This document shows, piece after piece, positions 32,671 to 43,109 of a DNA stretch of 64,000 nt; position 1 is the first letter of the stretch; each line of letters opens with the position of its first letter. Both the position numbers and the translations under genes were made by a program. This stretch comes from Prochlorococcus sp. AG-347-N23. Its GTDB lineage: Bacteria > Cyanobacteriota > Cyanobacteriia > PCC-6307 > Cyanobiaceae. The notes beneath the pieces are model-generated. The model did not search any database and was not told the origin of the DNA. It saw only the letters and a list, made by a program, of their open reading frames with translations. The stretch spans positions 50,284-114,283 of the forward strand of contig QCCW01000001.1 in the NCBI GenBank assembly GCA_003281125.1. Reading direction: 5' to 3'.

Positions 32671-33411
32671 ATGAATGAACGGATAATAGAATTTGATCCA
32701 TTAATTGAAGGGGTTTTAATTAAAAGGTATAAAAGGTTTCTTGCTGATATTAAATTAGATAGTGGAGAGGTAGTAACTGCTCATTGTGCTAATACTGGCC
32801 CAATGAAAGGGCTTTTGAACGAGGGAGCAAAAGTAAGACTCAGTCAATCTTCTTCTCCTAAAAGAAAATTACCTTTTACTTGGGAACAGATATGTGTTGT
32901 AAATGCAAATAATGACGAAGTTTGGGTTGGGATTAATACCCTATTTGCTAATAAGTTGATTAAAAAGGTTATTGAAAAAAATTTGCTACACGAAATAATT
33001 GGAGAAATAGAGATTATTAAATCTGAAGTTCCTTATGGAAAAGATAAAAAGAGCAGAATTGACTTTTTTTTAACTCCAAAATCTTCAAATCCTGATAAAC
33101 GTAACATTTTCGTAGAGGTAAAAAATACGACCTGGATTCAAGGAAATGTAGCTCTATTTCCAGATACAGTAACGAAAAGAGGTCAAAAACACCTTATAGA
33201 ATTAAAGGAATTAATTCCTGAAAGTAAAAGTGTTTTAATACTTTGTATTACTAGAAAAGACGCCTGTTTCTTTGCGCCCGGAGATGATGCAGATCCCTTA
33301 TATGGCAATCTTTTTAGAGAATCTGTAACGGCAGGAATGATATCTATTCCATGTTCCTTTGAATTTCACAAAGACCACGTTACATGGAATGGAATTAAAC
33401 CTTTGAAATAG
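32671..33411 (+). CDS. sfsA: SfsA family protein (sugar fermentation stimulation homologue)
   Basis: [42 protein letters not shown]. Confidence 0.94.
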   Translation: MNERIIEFDPLIEGVLIKRYKRFLADIKLDSGEVVTAHCANTGPMKGLLNEGAKVRLSQSSSPKRKLPFTWEQICVVNANNDEVWVGINTLFANKLIKKVIEKNLLHEIIGEIEIIKSEVPYGKDKKSRIDFFLTPKSSNPDKRNIFVEVKNTTWIQGNVALFPDTVTKRGQKHLIELKELIPESKSVLILCITRKDACFFAPGDDADPLYGNLFRESVTAGMISIPCSFEFHKDHVTWNGIKPLK

Positions 33412-33505
33412 ATTGAAATAGATTAAGAAACTCGATATTTTGAAATTCAAAAAAAATAATTTTCAAATTTAACAAATAATTTTTTAGGGTGCAACTATAA
33501 AAATG

Positions 33506-33548
33506 GTATAAACAACTACTAGACACCGATAAGTTTTTTGAATAAATT
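33506..33548 (+). promoter_or_regulatory. NtcA-activated (class II-like) promoter of amt1
   Basis: GTAtaaacaacTAC (33506-33519; exact GTA-N8-TAC) and TAAATT (TAN3T) -10 at 33543-33548, spacing 23 nt. Confidence 0.8.
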
Positions 33549-33561
33549 TAGATTTGAAAGG

Positions 33562-33583
33562 AAACAGCACAAACTGTTTTTTT
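33562..33583 (+). terminator. Terminator-like hairpin inside the amt1 5' leader
   Basis: AAACAG-CACAAA-CTGTTT followed by TTTT, about 20 nt before the amt1 ATG. Confidence 0.45.
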
Positions 33584-33602
33584 GCAGATCTAATTTTTTT
33601 TT

Positions 33603-35063
33603 ATGACCACTGCTTTGCAAACGCCTCAAAGGCGCTCTAGGTCCAAATTACAAGATGCGAGTCTTGTAAATGGACCTATGCTCCTTTTGAGGAGTATTCG
33701 AGGATTTAGTTCAAACCGCTCAATGTTGTGGCTTGCAACTGTTCCTTTAGCTTTGTTTGGTTTAGGTATTTTTAATCTTTCTGCTCATGCAGGCGATCTA
33801 CCTGAGTTGAATGCAGCTTTTCTTGCCAATAACTTATGGCTATTTGTCGCTACTATTTTAGTGATATTCATGAACGCCGGCTTCGCTATGGTAGAAGCAG
33901 GTATGTGTCGTTCTAAGAACGCCGTCAACATTCTTGCTAAAAACCTTTTCGTTTTCGCTCTAGCTGTTACCTCTTATTGGGTAATAGGCTACTCGCTAAT
34001 GTACGGGGATAGTATTGCTGGTGGATGGCTATATTTTATGGGCCTATTTTTTGATCCAACTGTAACTGCCGAAACAGTTGCTGATGCTGGATTAGTCCCA
34101 ACAGTTGATTTCTTATTCCAGTCTGCATTCGCAGGAACTGCTGCTACTATCGTTTCCGGTCTTGTAGCTGAAAGAGTTAAATTTGGAGAATTTGTTGTTT
34201 TTGCGATTGTATTAACTGCATTTATATATCCAATTGCTGGTAGCTGGAAATGGAATGGTGGTTGGCTAGATGCATTAGGTTTTGTTGACTTTGCTGGTTC
34301 TTCAATTGTTCACTCAGTTGGAGCATGGGCAGGTCTTGTTGGAGCTATGCTTCTTGGACCAAGAATTGGCAAATACTCTGATGGAAAACCACAGGCTATG
34401 CCAGGACACAATATGGCTATAGCTACTTTGGGTGCATTAGTTCTATGGATAGGTTGGTATGGATTTAACCCCGGTTCTCAACTTGCTATGGACCAATGGG
34501 TTCCATATGTTGCTGTAACAACTACTTTGGCAGCTGCAGCTGGCGCTATCGGAGCAACTGTTGTTTCAACATTAACTTCTGGGAAGCCTGATCTTACAAT
34601 GATTATTAACGGAATCCTTGCTGGTTTGGTTAGTATCACTGCTGGTTGTGGTGATATGACTCTAGCTGGAGCCTGGTTCGCAGGACTAGTTGGTGGAATT
34701 ATCGTTGTATTTTCTGTCGCAGCACTCGATGCCGCTGAGATCGATGATCCTGTAGGTGCATTCTCTGTTCACGGAGTATGTGGTGTATGGGGTACTGTTG
34801 TTATCGGTCTTTGGGGTACTGCTGTACAGGGCGATGGAGCAGGTATGGGACTGTTCAATGGTGGAGGTATTACCCTTCTCCTTGTTCAAGCTCTTGGTGC
34901 CGCAGCTTATGCTATCTGGACACTAGTTACTTGCTGGATTACTTGGTCTATAATTGGAGGATTATTCGGTGGAATCCGAGTATCTGAAGAGGAGGAGACT
35001 CAAGGACTTGATATAGGAGAGCACGGAATGGAAGCATATCCAGACTTTGCATCTGCTAAATAA
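33603..35063 (+). CDS. amt1: Ammonium transporter Amt1
   Basis: MNAGFAMVEAGMCRSKNAVNIL, SIVHSVGAWAGLVGAMLLGPR, GTVVIGLWG. Confidence 0.97.
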   Translation: MTTALQTPQRRSRSKLQDASLVNGPMLLLRSIRGFSSNRSMLWLATVPLALFGLGIFNLSAHAGDLPELNAAFLANNLWLFVATILVIFMNAGFAMVEAGMCRSKNAVNILAKNLFVFALAVTSYWVIGYSLMYGDSIAGGWLYFMGLFFDPTVTAETVADAGLVPTVDFLFQSAFAGTAATIVSGLVAERVKFGEFVVFAIVLTAFIYPIAGSWKWNGGWLDALGFVDFAGSSIVHSVGAWAGLVGAMLLGPRIGKYSDGKPQAMPGHNMAIATLGALVLWIGWYGFNPGSQLAMDQWVPYVAVTTTLAAAAGAIGATVVSTLTSGKPDLTMIINGILAGLVSITAGCGDMTLAGAWFAGLVGGIIVVFSVAALDAAEIDDPVGAFSVHGVCGVWGTVVIGLWGTAVQGDGAGMGLFNGGGITLLLVQALGAAAYAIWTLVTCWITWSIIGGLFGGIRVSEEEETQGLDIGEHGMEAYPDFASAK

Positions 35064-35084
35064 TCTAACCCAAAAATCAATTAT

Positions 35085-35118
35085 AGAAACCTGACTTGTG
35101 TCAGGTTTCTTTTTTTTT
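35085..35118 (+). terminator. Rho-independent terminator of amt1
   Basis: AGAAACCTGAC-TTGT-GTCAGGTTTCT perfect 11-bp stem plus T-run. Confidence 0.92.
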
Positions 35119-35153
35119 ACGAAAAATTATTTAAAATGTTGTAATATTTAAAA

Positions 35154-36350
35154 ATGGATACTCAAGCTTTTAGAAGATCTCTTCATCATTCTGATAGATA
35201 TAACAGGAGGGGGTTCGATTCTCCAACAAAAAGAGCTCAAGCTTTAGAAAAGGCTTACCAAAGCGATTTGATAAGTTCTATAAGAGATAATGATTTTAAT
35301 TACACTAAGGGCAGACTAAATATTAAATTGGCCAAAGCTTTTGGTTTTTGTTGGGGGGTTGAAAGAGCTGTAGCAATGGCTTATGAGACAAGGAGACATT
35401 ATCCTAATGAGAATATTTGGATTACAAATGAAATTATTCATAACCCCTCAGTCAATGACCATTTGAGAAAAATGAATGTGAGGTTCATCTCAGCTAAAAA
35501 TGGAATTAAGGATTTTTCGTTAGTTTCTGATGGGGACGTAGTTATATTGCCTGCTTTTGGTGCTACTGTTCAAGAAATGAAACTCCTTCATGAAAAAGGT
35601 TGCCACATTATAGATACAACTTGTCCTTGGGTTTCTAAGGTTTGGCATACTGTTGAGAAACATAAAAAACATATTTTTACATCTATAATTCATGGAAAAT
35701 TTAAGCACGAAGAGACTCTTGCTACAAGTTCATTTGCTGGTAAGTATTTAGTAGTACTTGATCTTGAAGAAGCAAATTTTGTATCTGAATATATTCTGGG
35801 TAAAAGAAACAGAAATGAGTTTATTAACAAATTTGCTAAAGCTTGTTCTGATGGATTTGATCCCGATAAGGATTTAGACAGAGTAGGAGTTGCTAACCAG
35901 ACAACTATGCTTAAAAGCGAGACAGAAGAAATTGGAAAGGTTTTTGAAAGAACGATGTTAAAAAAATTTGGACCAGAAAAACTAAATAACCACTTTTTAG
36001 CTTTTAATACAATTTGTGACGCAACTGAAGAAAGACAAGATGCGATGTTTTCTTTGGTAGATGAAGATCTTGACATTCTTGTAGTTATTGGAGGTTTCAA
36101 TTCTTCAAATACTACTCATTTACAAGAAATAGCAATTACTAAGAATATTTCTTCTTTTCACATAGATACGCCAGAGAGGATATCGGTTGAAGAAAACTCA
36201 ATATTACATAAACCACTAGGATCAGAATTAGAACTTAAAAAGAATTTTTTACCAGATGGAAAAATTAAAGTTGGAATTACATCAGGTGCTTCTACACCAG
36301 ATAAAGTTGTAGCGGATGTTATAGAAAAATTGATTGATATAGCTTCCTAA
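35154..36350 (+). CDS. ispH: 4-hydroxy-3-methylbut-2-enyl diphosphate reductase
   Basis: [51 protein letters not shown]. Confidence 0.97.
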   Translation: MDTQAFRRSLHHSDRYNRRGFDSPTKRAQALEKAYQSDLISSIRDNDFNYTKGRLNIKLAKAFGFCWGVERAVAMAYETRRHYPNENIWITNEIIHNPSVNDHLRKMNVRFISAKNGIKDFSLVSDGDVVILPAFGATVQEMKLLHEKGCHIIDTTCPWVSKVWHTVEKHKKHIFTSIIHGKFKHEETLATSSFAGKYLVVLDLEEANFVSEYILGKRNRNEFINKFAKACSDGFDPDKDLDRVGVANQTTMLKSETEEIGKVFERTMLKKFGPEKLNNHFLAFNTICDATEERQDAMFSLVDEDLDILVVIGGFNSSNTTHLQEIAITKNISSFHIDTPERISVEENSILHKPLGSELELKKNFLPDGKIKVGITSGASTPDKVVADVIEKLIDIAS

Positions 36351-36455
36351 ATTTGGAATTTTAATTATAAATTTGCTTAGTTTTTTTAATTTATTACTTA
36401 TAATTTTCCAAAAGATCTACTTTATTAACTAGAATAAATAAAAATTTTATGAAGT

Positions 36456-37016
36456 ATGGAAGACAAAACACAAACTAATCAAGTTCAGACACCCAGCATG
36501 AATAGAACTAAAGCTCCCCAAAAAGTTGAAGTTGTTGTTGCTAATCCATCTTCCAGTTCAGAAGTTAATATTCTCGGAGAATTATCAATTTTTATTTTAA
36601 GGATTGGGTTTTGCGCTTTGATGATTCATCATGGCTTAGAGAAACTTCAGGATCCGCAGGGTTTTGCGGAGTTTGTAGTTGGTAAGTATTTTCCATTTTT
36701 GCCAGGCGATCCTGTTATTTGGACTTTTGGAGCAGCTATAACTCAATTAGTTTGCCCCTTAGGATTGGCTGTAGGAATTTTTGCAAGGCTTTCTTCTCTG
36801 GGACTATTCTCCACAATGGCATTTGCGGTTTATTTTCATCTACTTGACACTGGATTAGAAGGCTTTCCTCTTGCAGTTGTAGAAGGTCATAACTATGCGT
36901 TCGAATTGTCTTTTATATATGGTGCCATTTCTCTCTACTTTCTATGCGCAGGTCCTGGAAGGCTTTCTTTATTCAGAAAAACCAACAAGATTACATATTA
37001 CCCAAAGTCAACCTAA
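36456..37016 (+). CDS. DoxX family membrane protein
   Basis: ILRIGFCALMIHHGLEKLQDPQGFAEF; 4 TM. Confidence 0.88.
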   Translation: MEDKTQTNQVQTPSMNRTKAPQKVEVVVANPSSSSEVNILGELSIFILRIGFCALMIHHGLEKLQDPQGFAEFVVGKYFPFLPGDPVIWTFGAAITQLVCPLGLAVGIFARLSSLGLFSTMAFAVYFHLLDTGLEGFPLAVVEGHNYAFELSFIYGAISLYFLCAGPGRLSLFRKTNKITYYPKST

Positions 37017-37017
37017 T

Positions 37018-38571
37018 TTAATGCAAAAAATGCCTTTTTTGCGTAAATACCATCGATATATCCTTAGAATTACACATATCAATACTCTCTTGGTCTCTTA
37101 GACTCCCTCCAGGTTGGATAATTGCTTTTATACCGTATTCATTTGCAAGCTCTACAGTATCTGCAAATGGGAAAAACCCATCGCTGGCTAAGACAGCATC
37201 TGAACATGATTTTCCAGCTGCTTTTAATGCAATTTTTGCTGCTCCAACTCTATTCATTTGTCCAGCTCCAATTCCAATAGTTTTTTGGTCTTTTGCAATA
37301 ACAATGGCATTAGATTTCACGTGTTTACATATTTTCCATGCAAAATTTAGATCTAAGTACATTTGATTACTCGGATTTTGATTAGTTACTGAAATCCAAC
37401 TTTCAGTTTTTTCTTCACTTTCATCGGTATCTTGGACAAGTAATCCTCCCATTATTGATTTAGTAGAAGTTTGATTCTTTTTTGGAAGTTGCTCTTTTGA
37501 TAACTTTAAAATTCTTAAATTCTTTTTAACTTTTAAAATTTCTAGAGCTTCCCCATCAAAAGATGGAGCGACGACACACTCTAAGAAAATATCTTTGAGG
37601 TGAACTGCGGTCTCAATATCAACATTTGAATTAAAAGCAACTATTCCTCCAAATGCACTTATAGAGTCACATTCCAATGCGTTTAAAAATGCTTGACAGG
37701 CTGAATTACTTATGGAGGCACCACAAGGATTATTGTGTTTTAAAATTACAGAAGCAAACTTGTCTTTTGTAAATTCATCTTTTTCTGAATAGCCAAATTC
37801 TAAAACTGTTGAAAGTGCCGACTCTAGATCCAATAGATTGTTATAGCTTAAATCTTTACCCTGCAATTGCTCTGCTGAGTTCCATCCAGTGTTACTTAAA
37901 CCATACCAAAAAGCTTTTTGATGAGGATTCTCTCCATATCTTAAGGTTTTGATTAATGGATAAGATTCAATATATTTAGAAGATTGTAAACCTCTTTCTT
38001 TACTTATCCAACTAGATATTGCGGTGTCATAGTCAGCTGTATGTTGAAAAGCTTCAAGGGCTAATTTTACTTTATATGATTCCTTTAATTCACCTTTTTT
38101 ACTTTCTTCAAGAAAATTTTGATACTGACTGGGATCAACTAAAACGGAAACGTCTTTATGATTTTTAGCTGCAGAACGAATCATTGATGGCCCTCCGATG
38201 TCGATATTTTCAATAGCATCTTCCCAACTAGCTCCCTGATCTACAGTTTTTTTAAAAGGATATAAATTGACAACAACTAAGTCAATTAACTCAAGATTGT
38301 TAGCTTCTATATCTTTTTTATGTTCCTCTTCATTTCTTTTTGCTAAAATCCCTCCGTGTATTTTTGGATGTAAAGTTTTAACTCTCCCTCCAAGAATTTC
38401 AGGAGAATTAGTAAAATCTGCAACTTTAATTACTGGAATTTTTGCTTCTATAAGATGTTTGGCAGTTCCTCCACTTGATAGGATTTTATAATTAAATTGC
38501 TCTACCAATTCCTTACAAAATGGGATTATATTTTTTTTATCAGAGACACTTACTAAAGCTAATGGTGACAT
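37018..38571 (-). CDS. purH: Bifunctional AICAR formyltransferase/IMP cyclohydrolase
   Basis: LALVSVSDKKNI, GGRVKTLHPKIHGGIL, KHNNPCGAS, YGIKAIIQPGGSLRDQE. Confidence 0.97.
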   Translation of the reverse strand: MSPLALVSVSDKKNIIPFCKELVEQFNYKILSSGGTAKHLIEAKIPVIKVADFTNSPEILGGRVKTLHPKIHGGILAKRNEEEHKKDIEANNLELIDLVVVNLYPFKKTVDQGASWEDAIENIDIGGPSMIRSAAKNHKDVSVLVDPSQYQNFLEESKKGELKESYKVKLALEAFQHTADYDTAISSWISKERGLQSSKYIESYPLIKTLRYGENPHQKAFWYGLSNTGWNSAEQLQGKDLSYNNLLDLESALSTVLEFGYSEKDEFTKDKFASVILKHNNPCGASISNSACQAFLNALECDSISAFGGIVAFNSNVDIETAVHLKDIFLECVVAPSFDGEALEILKVKKNLRILKLSKEQLPKKNQTSTKSIMGGLLVQDTDESEEKTESWISVTNQNPSNQMYLDLNFAWKICKHVKSNAIVIAKDQKTIGIGAGQMNRVGAAKIALKAAGKSCSDAVLASDGFFPFADTVELANEYGIKAIIQPGGSLRDQESIDMCNSKDISMVFTQKRHFLH

Positions 38572-38604
38572 TATGGGAAAGTTTACTTACTTAAGAATAT
38601 AAAC

Positions 38605-39222
38605 ATGAAATATGCTATCAATCATGAATTTGTCTCGATTAGCTCTCAAACTGCAACTCATAGAATTATTTTGATGCATGGTTGGGGAGCTGATTGTGAT
38701 GACCTTCTAACATTTGGAAAGGAGATGACTGAAAAAATAAATTTTGATTTTGAGGTTATTTCTTTGAGGGCCCCTGGATTGCATCCAAGTGGCAAGGGAA
38801 GACAGTGGTATGGCTTGTACCCACATGATTGGAATGGAGCTGAGGTGGAAGTAAATAAACTTTTAGTTACATTAAAAAATTTTGATACCAATCAGATTCC
38901 ACTAAGAAAAACAATTTTGTTGGGTTTCTCTCAGGGTGCGGCAATGGCAATTGATGCAGGATTTAAATTAGATTTTGGATTAATTGTTGCTTGTAGTGGT
39001 TATCCTCACCCCAACTGGTCCCCAGGAGAAAAATGCTCGCCATTGATTATCAGTCATGGATTATTTGATGACGTCGTGCCTATAGATGCTTCTAGGGCTA
39101 TTTATGAAAAAGTAAAGAGTGAGTCTTCTAAACTTTGTGAATTATTAGAATTCGAGGGATTTCATCAAATTGATCCAAATTTAATTAATTTTATAAGTTC
39201 AAATATGAGTAATATCTTTTAA
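38605..39222 (+). CDS. Phospholipase/carboxylesterase family alpha/beta hydrolase
   Basis: LMHGWGADCDDL, LLGFSQGAAMAIDAGF, SHGLFDDVVPI. Confidence 0.88.
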   Translation: MKYAINHEFVSISSQTATHRIILMHGWGADCDDLLTFGKEMTEKINFDFEVISLRAPGLHPSGKGRQWYGLYPHDWNGAEVEVNKLLVTLKNFDTNQIPLRKTILLGFSQGAAMAIDAGFKLDFGLIVACSGYPHPNWSPGEKCSPLIISHGLFDDVVPIDASRAIYEKVKSESSKLCELLEFEGFHQIDPNLINFISSNMSNIF

Positions 39223-39587
39223 ACAAAAGCATATTCATATTCTTCAATCTCTTCCCAATCATCTGCAGTAAGTTCAAGACCCTCAAATATTTTTTCTTCA
39301 CCAATTCCTTCAACAACAAATTTTAGTGATGGAAATAGAAAATGATTTTCTTCAGCATATTGGGCGCTAAATAAGCCTTTTTCTCCCCAAAAAAACCTAT
39401 CGGTGGTATGTTCATTTCTTCTGACATTAAAAACTGAAGGTGCAGAGAGACCATTTTCAGCTATGAATCTTCTTGCTGCTGTAACTGGTTTATGTTTGCC
39501 AGTTTCGATATGATAAATAGGCACATGTGCCATTACTCTTTGGCCAGCCAATCTTCTTCTGCTGATTCTTTTTCTTTTTTTTGACAT
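39219..39587 (-). CDS. DUF3155-like cyanobacterial protein
   Basis: 122 aa; KRISRRRLAGQRVMAHVPIYHIETGKHKPVTAARRFIAENG. Confidence 0.7.
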   Translation of the reverse strand: MSKKRKRISRRRLAGQRVMAHVPIYHIETGKHKPVTAARRFIAENGLSAPSVFNVRRNEHTTDRFFWGEKGLFSAQYAEENHFLFPSLKFVVEGIGEEKIFEGLELTADDWEEIEEYEYAFV

Positions 39588-39675
39588 TGATTGGTACTCC
39601 TGAAATTATTAATGAGATTAGTCTTATTTATTTTTACTAATCTTATATGTGATTTGAATTCACTTCTAATTACAT

Positions 39676-39755
39676 AGAGGACCCATCAACCCCTGATGTA
39701 GCTTAAAATATGATTAAACTTTCATATTTAAGGCTGGCTAAAGTCAGACCTCTTT
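39676..39755. ncRNA. Structured intergenic element (candidate ncRNA or leader; orientation unresolved)
   Basis: Consecutive hairpins CATCA-ACCCC-TGATG, AAATATGA-TTAAACTT-TCATATTT, GGCTGGC-TAAA-GTCAG(A)CC and an outer AGAGG/CCTCT pair. Confidence 0.35.
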
Positions 39756-39837
39756 CTATATCTTAATACTTTTTTCATATTTTACAAGCCCTTTTTCAAG
39801 TTTTTTTTAAAAAAAATTTCTCAAAATTTCATTAATT

Positions 39838-40974
39838 ATGAATCCAACAAAAAAATTTGAAGAATTGATTTTAAAACAGCTAGAGAGTTTTGGATGCTCA
39901 ATGGGCGTGACTAATTTGGTTATGTATCTTGCATCAGCTAAGCAAGGAACTAAAGCATCTTTTGAAATGATTGGTCAATGGCCACAAATTGATAGGCTAC
40001 TGACATCAATAGAAGATGATCCTTCACTAAAAGTTTCATCGCCTAATAGAAGATGGTACCCACTTCAAGAAAACGATATTCTACTTGGTGTTCTGAGAGT
40101 AGAAACTGATTTGAAAGGGGGGAATTGGCCAGCATCTCTTGATTCTAGATTAAAAGCCCTTTCAATATCTTTAGCTAAATGCGTCTCTATCGAATTAGAA
40201 CGTCAAAATAAAAATAAAGAAATCAATTATTTAAAAAATCAGGTGAATGTCATTATCCATCAATTAAGGAATCCATTGGCTGCTATTAGGACATATGCAA
40301 AATTACTAATAAAAAGACTTGGTTCAGATAATGACTCTATTGAAATAGTCGAACGCATGATATTAGAGCAAAAACAAATTAATCAATATATGGATTCTTT
40401 TGCGCAATTAAATTCACCTATTCAACTGCCTATAGAAATTGGAGAGGAAAGATTATTATTACCACCAAATTTAGATAATAAAAAGTTAATAACTGTTCAG
40501 AGTTTATTGAGACCCATATTAGAGAGGGGTAAAGCTAATGCCAACTTAGAGGATAGAGATTGGACTGAACCTTCTCTTTGGCCAGATTGGACTATATCGC
40601 CATTAAAGGCAAAATATGCTGTAATTGCCGAAATTGTGGCCAATTTATTAGAAAATGCGTTTAAATATGCCCAACAAGATTCTGAAATTGGACTTGAAAT
40701 TACGAGTAATGGAATTTGTATATTTGATGATGGGAAAAAAATAACAAAAAATGAAAAAGAGAAAATTTTTGAAAAAGGTTTTAGAGGATCTGCCGCTAAG
40801 AAGAAGGACGGAACTGGTGTTGGACTTTTTTTAGCTAGAAAATTAGCAAAACAAATTGGAGGGGAATTGAGATTGCTGGAAAATGACTCAATTAGAAATA
40901 CTGAGAAATTAAAAAATCTTAAGAAGAAAAATATTTTTTATTTAGAACTACCTATAAAAGAATTGCATTCATAA
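39838..40974 (+). CDS. Sensor histidine kinase, Hik2/chloroplast-sensor-kinase-like
   Basis: H-box IIHQLRNPLAAIRTYAKLLIKRL; N-box ANLLENAFKYA; GTGVGLFLARKLAKQIGGEL. Confidence 0.8.
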   Translation: MNPTKKFEELILKQLESFGCSMGVTNLVMYLASAKQGTKASFEMIGQWPQIDRLLTSIEDDPSLKVSSPNRRWYPLQENDILLGVLRVETDLKGGNWPASLDSRLKALSISLAKCVSIELERQNKNKEINYLKNQVNVIIHQLRNPLAAIRTYAKLLIKRLGSDNDSIEIVERMILEQKQINQYMDSFAQLNSPIQLPIEIGEERLLLPPNLDNKKLITVQSLLRPILERGKANANLEDRDWTEPSLWPDWTISPLKAKYAVIAEIVANLLENAFKYAQQDSEIGLEITSNGICIFDDGKKITKNEKEKIFEKGFRGSAAKKKDGTGVGLFLARKLAKQIGGELRLLENDSIRNTEKLKNLKKKNIFYLELPIKELHS

Positions 40975-41692
40975 ACAACATTACAGTTTCAACTAGTACA
41001 ACACTTGCACCGCAGGCATCTCCATTGAAGCCTCCAATTTTATTACCCAGTATGTTTGGGATAGAATAGCTTAGAAAAATACCAATCAAAATAAGAATTA
41101 AAAATTTAATTAATATTGCTTGGGATGTAATTGAAACTAATTGGTATGGAATGAAAATTAATAGAAAAAAAATGGAGATCAAAGATTCTTTTTTAAATCC
41201 GTTCCAAAACTTTTTGTGACTAATAGATTTTTTCTTGTAACTTGTATATTTAAACCTTTCTATAAAAAATAAATTTGAAAATCTTCCCCAAAATAAGCAC
41301 ATAGGTAAAACAAAAATTATTAGGTTTTGAAGTTTCAGTATGCAAGCAATTTGAATTAAAGTTATAAAAACTAAAGCTTGAACGCCAAAGGACCCAACTT
41401 TACTGTCTTTCATAGCTTTTAAACGTTTCTTTTTACCCGCAAAAATACCATCGAAAGTGTCCATTAAACCATCAATGTGAAGACCACCAGTAATTAAATA
41501 TCCTGAAGCCAAACAAATTAATGCAGATGCATAAATTGACCAAGAGTTTGTTCTAAAAAAAAGAAAGATATAACTCTGTATTGTTCCAATCAAAAATCCT
41601 AAAGGCGGGGCAAATTGTGCAATATTTTTAAATTCGGGACTAATTAAAGGTATCTTTGGAAATGTCGTATAGAAAATCCAAGATCCTGCCAA
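40952..41692 (-). CDS. cobS: Adenosylcobinamide-GDP ribazoletransferase (cobalamin synthase)
   Basis: GGLHIDGLMDTFDGIFAGKKKRLKAMKDSKVGSFG. Confidence 0.94.
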   Translation of the reverse strand: MAGSWIFYTTFPKIPLISPEFKNIAQFAPPLGFLIGTIQSYIFLFFRTNSWSIYASALICLASGYLITGGLHIDGLMDTFDGIFAGKKKRLKAMKDSKVGSFGVQALVFITLIQIACILKLQNLIIFVLPMCLFWGRFSNLFFIERFKYTSYKKKSISHKKFWNGFKKESLISIFFLLIFIPYQLVSITSQAILIKFLILILIGIFLSYSIPNILGNKIGGFNGDACGASVVLVETVMLFMNAILL

Positions 41693-41790
41693 ATTTTTTA
41701 TTAAATATTTTTTGATGAGATAAAAATAGATTCAATATTAAATAATAGGGTAGATTAATGAAAAAGGATCAAAAACTTTTATAAATTATC

Positions 41791-42909
41791 GTGTTTGAAT
41801 TTGAAATTACATCGAATTGCAGTAATACAGGGGCAAGAACTGGTATATTTCATACACCAAATGGTCAAGTAAAAACACCAAAATTTATGCCAGTGGGTAC
41901 TTTGGCAACGGTTAAAGGAATTTCATCTAAGCAGTTAACCTCTACAGGATCAGAAATGATTCTCTCAAATACCTTTCATCTTCATTTACAACCTGGAGAA
42001 AAATTAATTAAAGAATCTGGCGGAATACATAAGTTCATGAATTGGCCTAAGCCTATTCTTACTGATTCAGGAGGATATCAAGTTTTTAGTTTGGCCAAAT
42101 TAAATAATATTTCTGATAAAGGAGTGGAATTTAAAAATCCAAGAGATGGTAGTCATGTATTTTTATCACCTGAAAAAGTAATACAGATTCAAATGGATCT
42201 TGGATCGGATGTTGCGATGGCTTTTGATCATTGTCCACCGCATACAGCTAACGAAAATGATATTGAGGAATCTTTAGAAAGAACTCATTCATGGTTGCAA
42301 AAATGTGTTGAGACTCATCAGAAATCTAATCAAGCATTATTCGGTATAGTTCAAGGTGGAAAGTATCCTAGATTGAGAGAATATAGCGCAAAATATACAA
42401 GTTCTTTTGATCTGCCTGGAATAGCAGTGGGAGGTGTAAGTGTTGGAGAGGCAGTTGAAGAAATACATAGTGTAATTGATTACGTCCCGAAATTCTTACC
42501 AATAAATAAACCAAGATATTTAATGGGAATTGGCTCTTTAAAAGAAATTTCTTTAGCTGTTGCAAATGGATTTGATATATTTGACTGTGTTTTGCCCACA
42601 AGACTAGGAAGACATGGGACTGCATTTTTTAATAATGAAAGATTGAATTTGAGAAATGCTCGATTTAAAAATGACTTTTCTCCAATTGACAAAACTTGCA
42701 AATGCGAGACATGTAAATCCTATTCTCGAGCATATTTGCATCATCTAATTAGAAATGACGAAATATTAGGCCTAACCCTCATAAGTTTGCATAATATTGC
42801 TCATTTAATAAGATTTACCAATGCAATTTCTACTGCAATTAGAGATAATTGTTTTACAAATGATTTCGCTCCTTGGAAAACATCCTCTATTGCTCACTAT
42901 ACGTGGTAA
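41791..42909 (+). CDS. tgt: Queuine tRNA-ribosyltransferase (GTG start)
   Basis: [58 protein letters not shown] zinc ligands. Confidence 0.97.
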   Translation: MFEFEITSNCSNTGARTGIFHTPNGQVKTPKFMPVGTLATVKGISSKQLTSTGSEMILSNTFHLHLQPGEKLIKESGGIHKFMNWPKPILTDSGGYQVFSLAKLNNISDKGVEFKNPRDGSHVFLSPEKVIQIQMDLGSDVAMAFDHCPPHTANENDIEESLERTHSWLQKCVETHQKSNQALFGIVQGGKYPRLREYSAKYTSSFDLPGIAVGGVSVGEAVEEIHSVIDYVPKFLPINKPRYLMGIGSLKEISLAVANGFDIFDCVLPTRLGRHGTAFFNNERLNLRNARFKNDFSPIDKTCKCETCKSYSRAYLHHLIRNDEILGLTLISLHNIAHLIRFTNAISTAIRDNCFTNDFAPWKTSSIAHYTW

Positions 42910-42943
42910 CGTCTTATCATAATTAATTAAATTACCAAAAAAG

Positions 42944-43084
42944 GTGCTCATTCTATTTAATACATTCGCTGAATTGCCCGAGGCTTATAAGGCCTTCGCT
43001 CCAACTGTTGATGTTCTTCCACTTATTCCTTTATTTTTCTTTTTATTGGTGTTTGTTTGGCAAGCTGCAGTTGGATTTAAATAA
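42944..43084 (+). CDS. psbK: Photosystem II protein PsbK (GTG start; below ORF-track cutoff)
   Basis: (M)[45 protein letters not shown]. Confidence 0.95.
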
Positions 43085-43109
43085 ATTCTTTTAGTTTAGA
43101 TTGTTTTTA

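Noticed and set aside
34686-34987. ORFs 34686-34889 (-) and 34778-34987 (+, Cys/Tyr/Trp-rich) inside amt1
   Set aside because: Out-of-frame shadows of the conserved Gly/Trp-rich Amt sequence.
37021-37043. GCAAAAAA-TGCC-TTTTTTGC hairpin at the DoxX/purH convergent junction considered as a bidirectional terminator
   Set aside because: The A/T bases form the stem itself and no U-tract follows; the sequence also encodes the purH C-terminus (QKRHFLH), so a terminator role is not supported.
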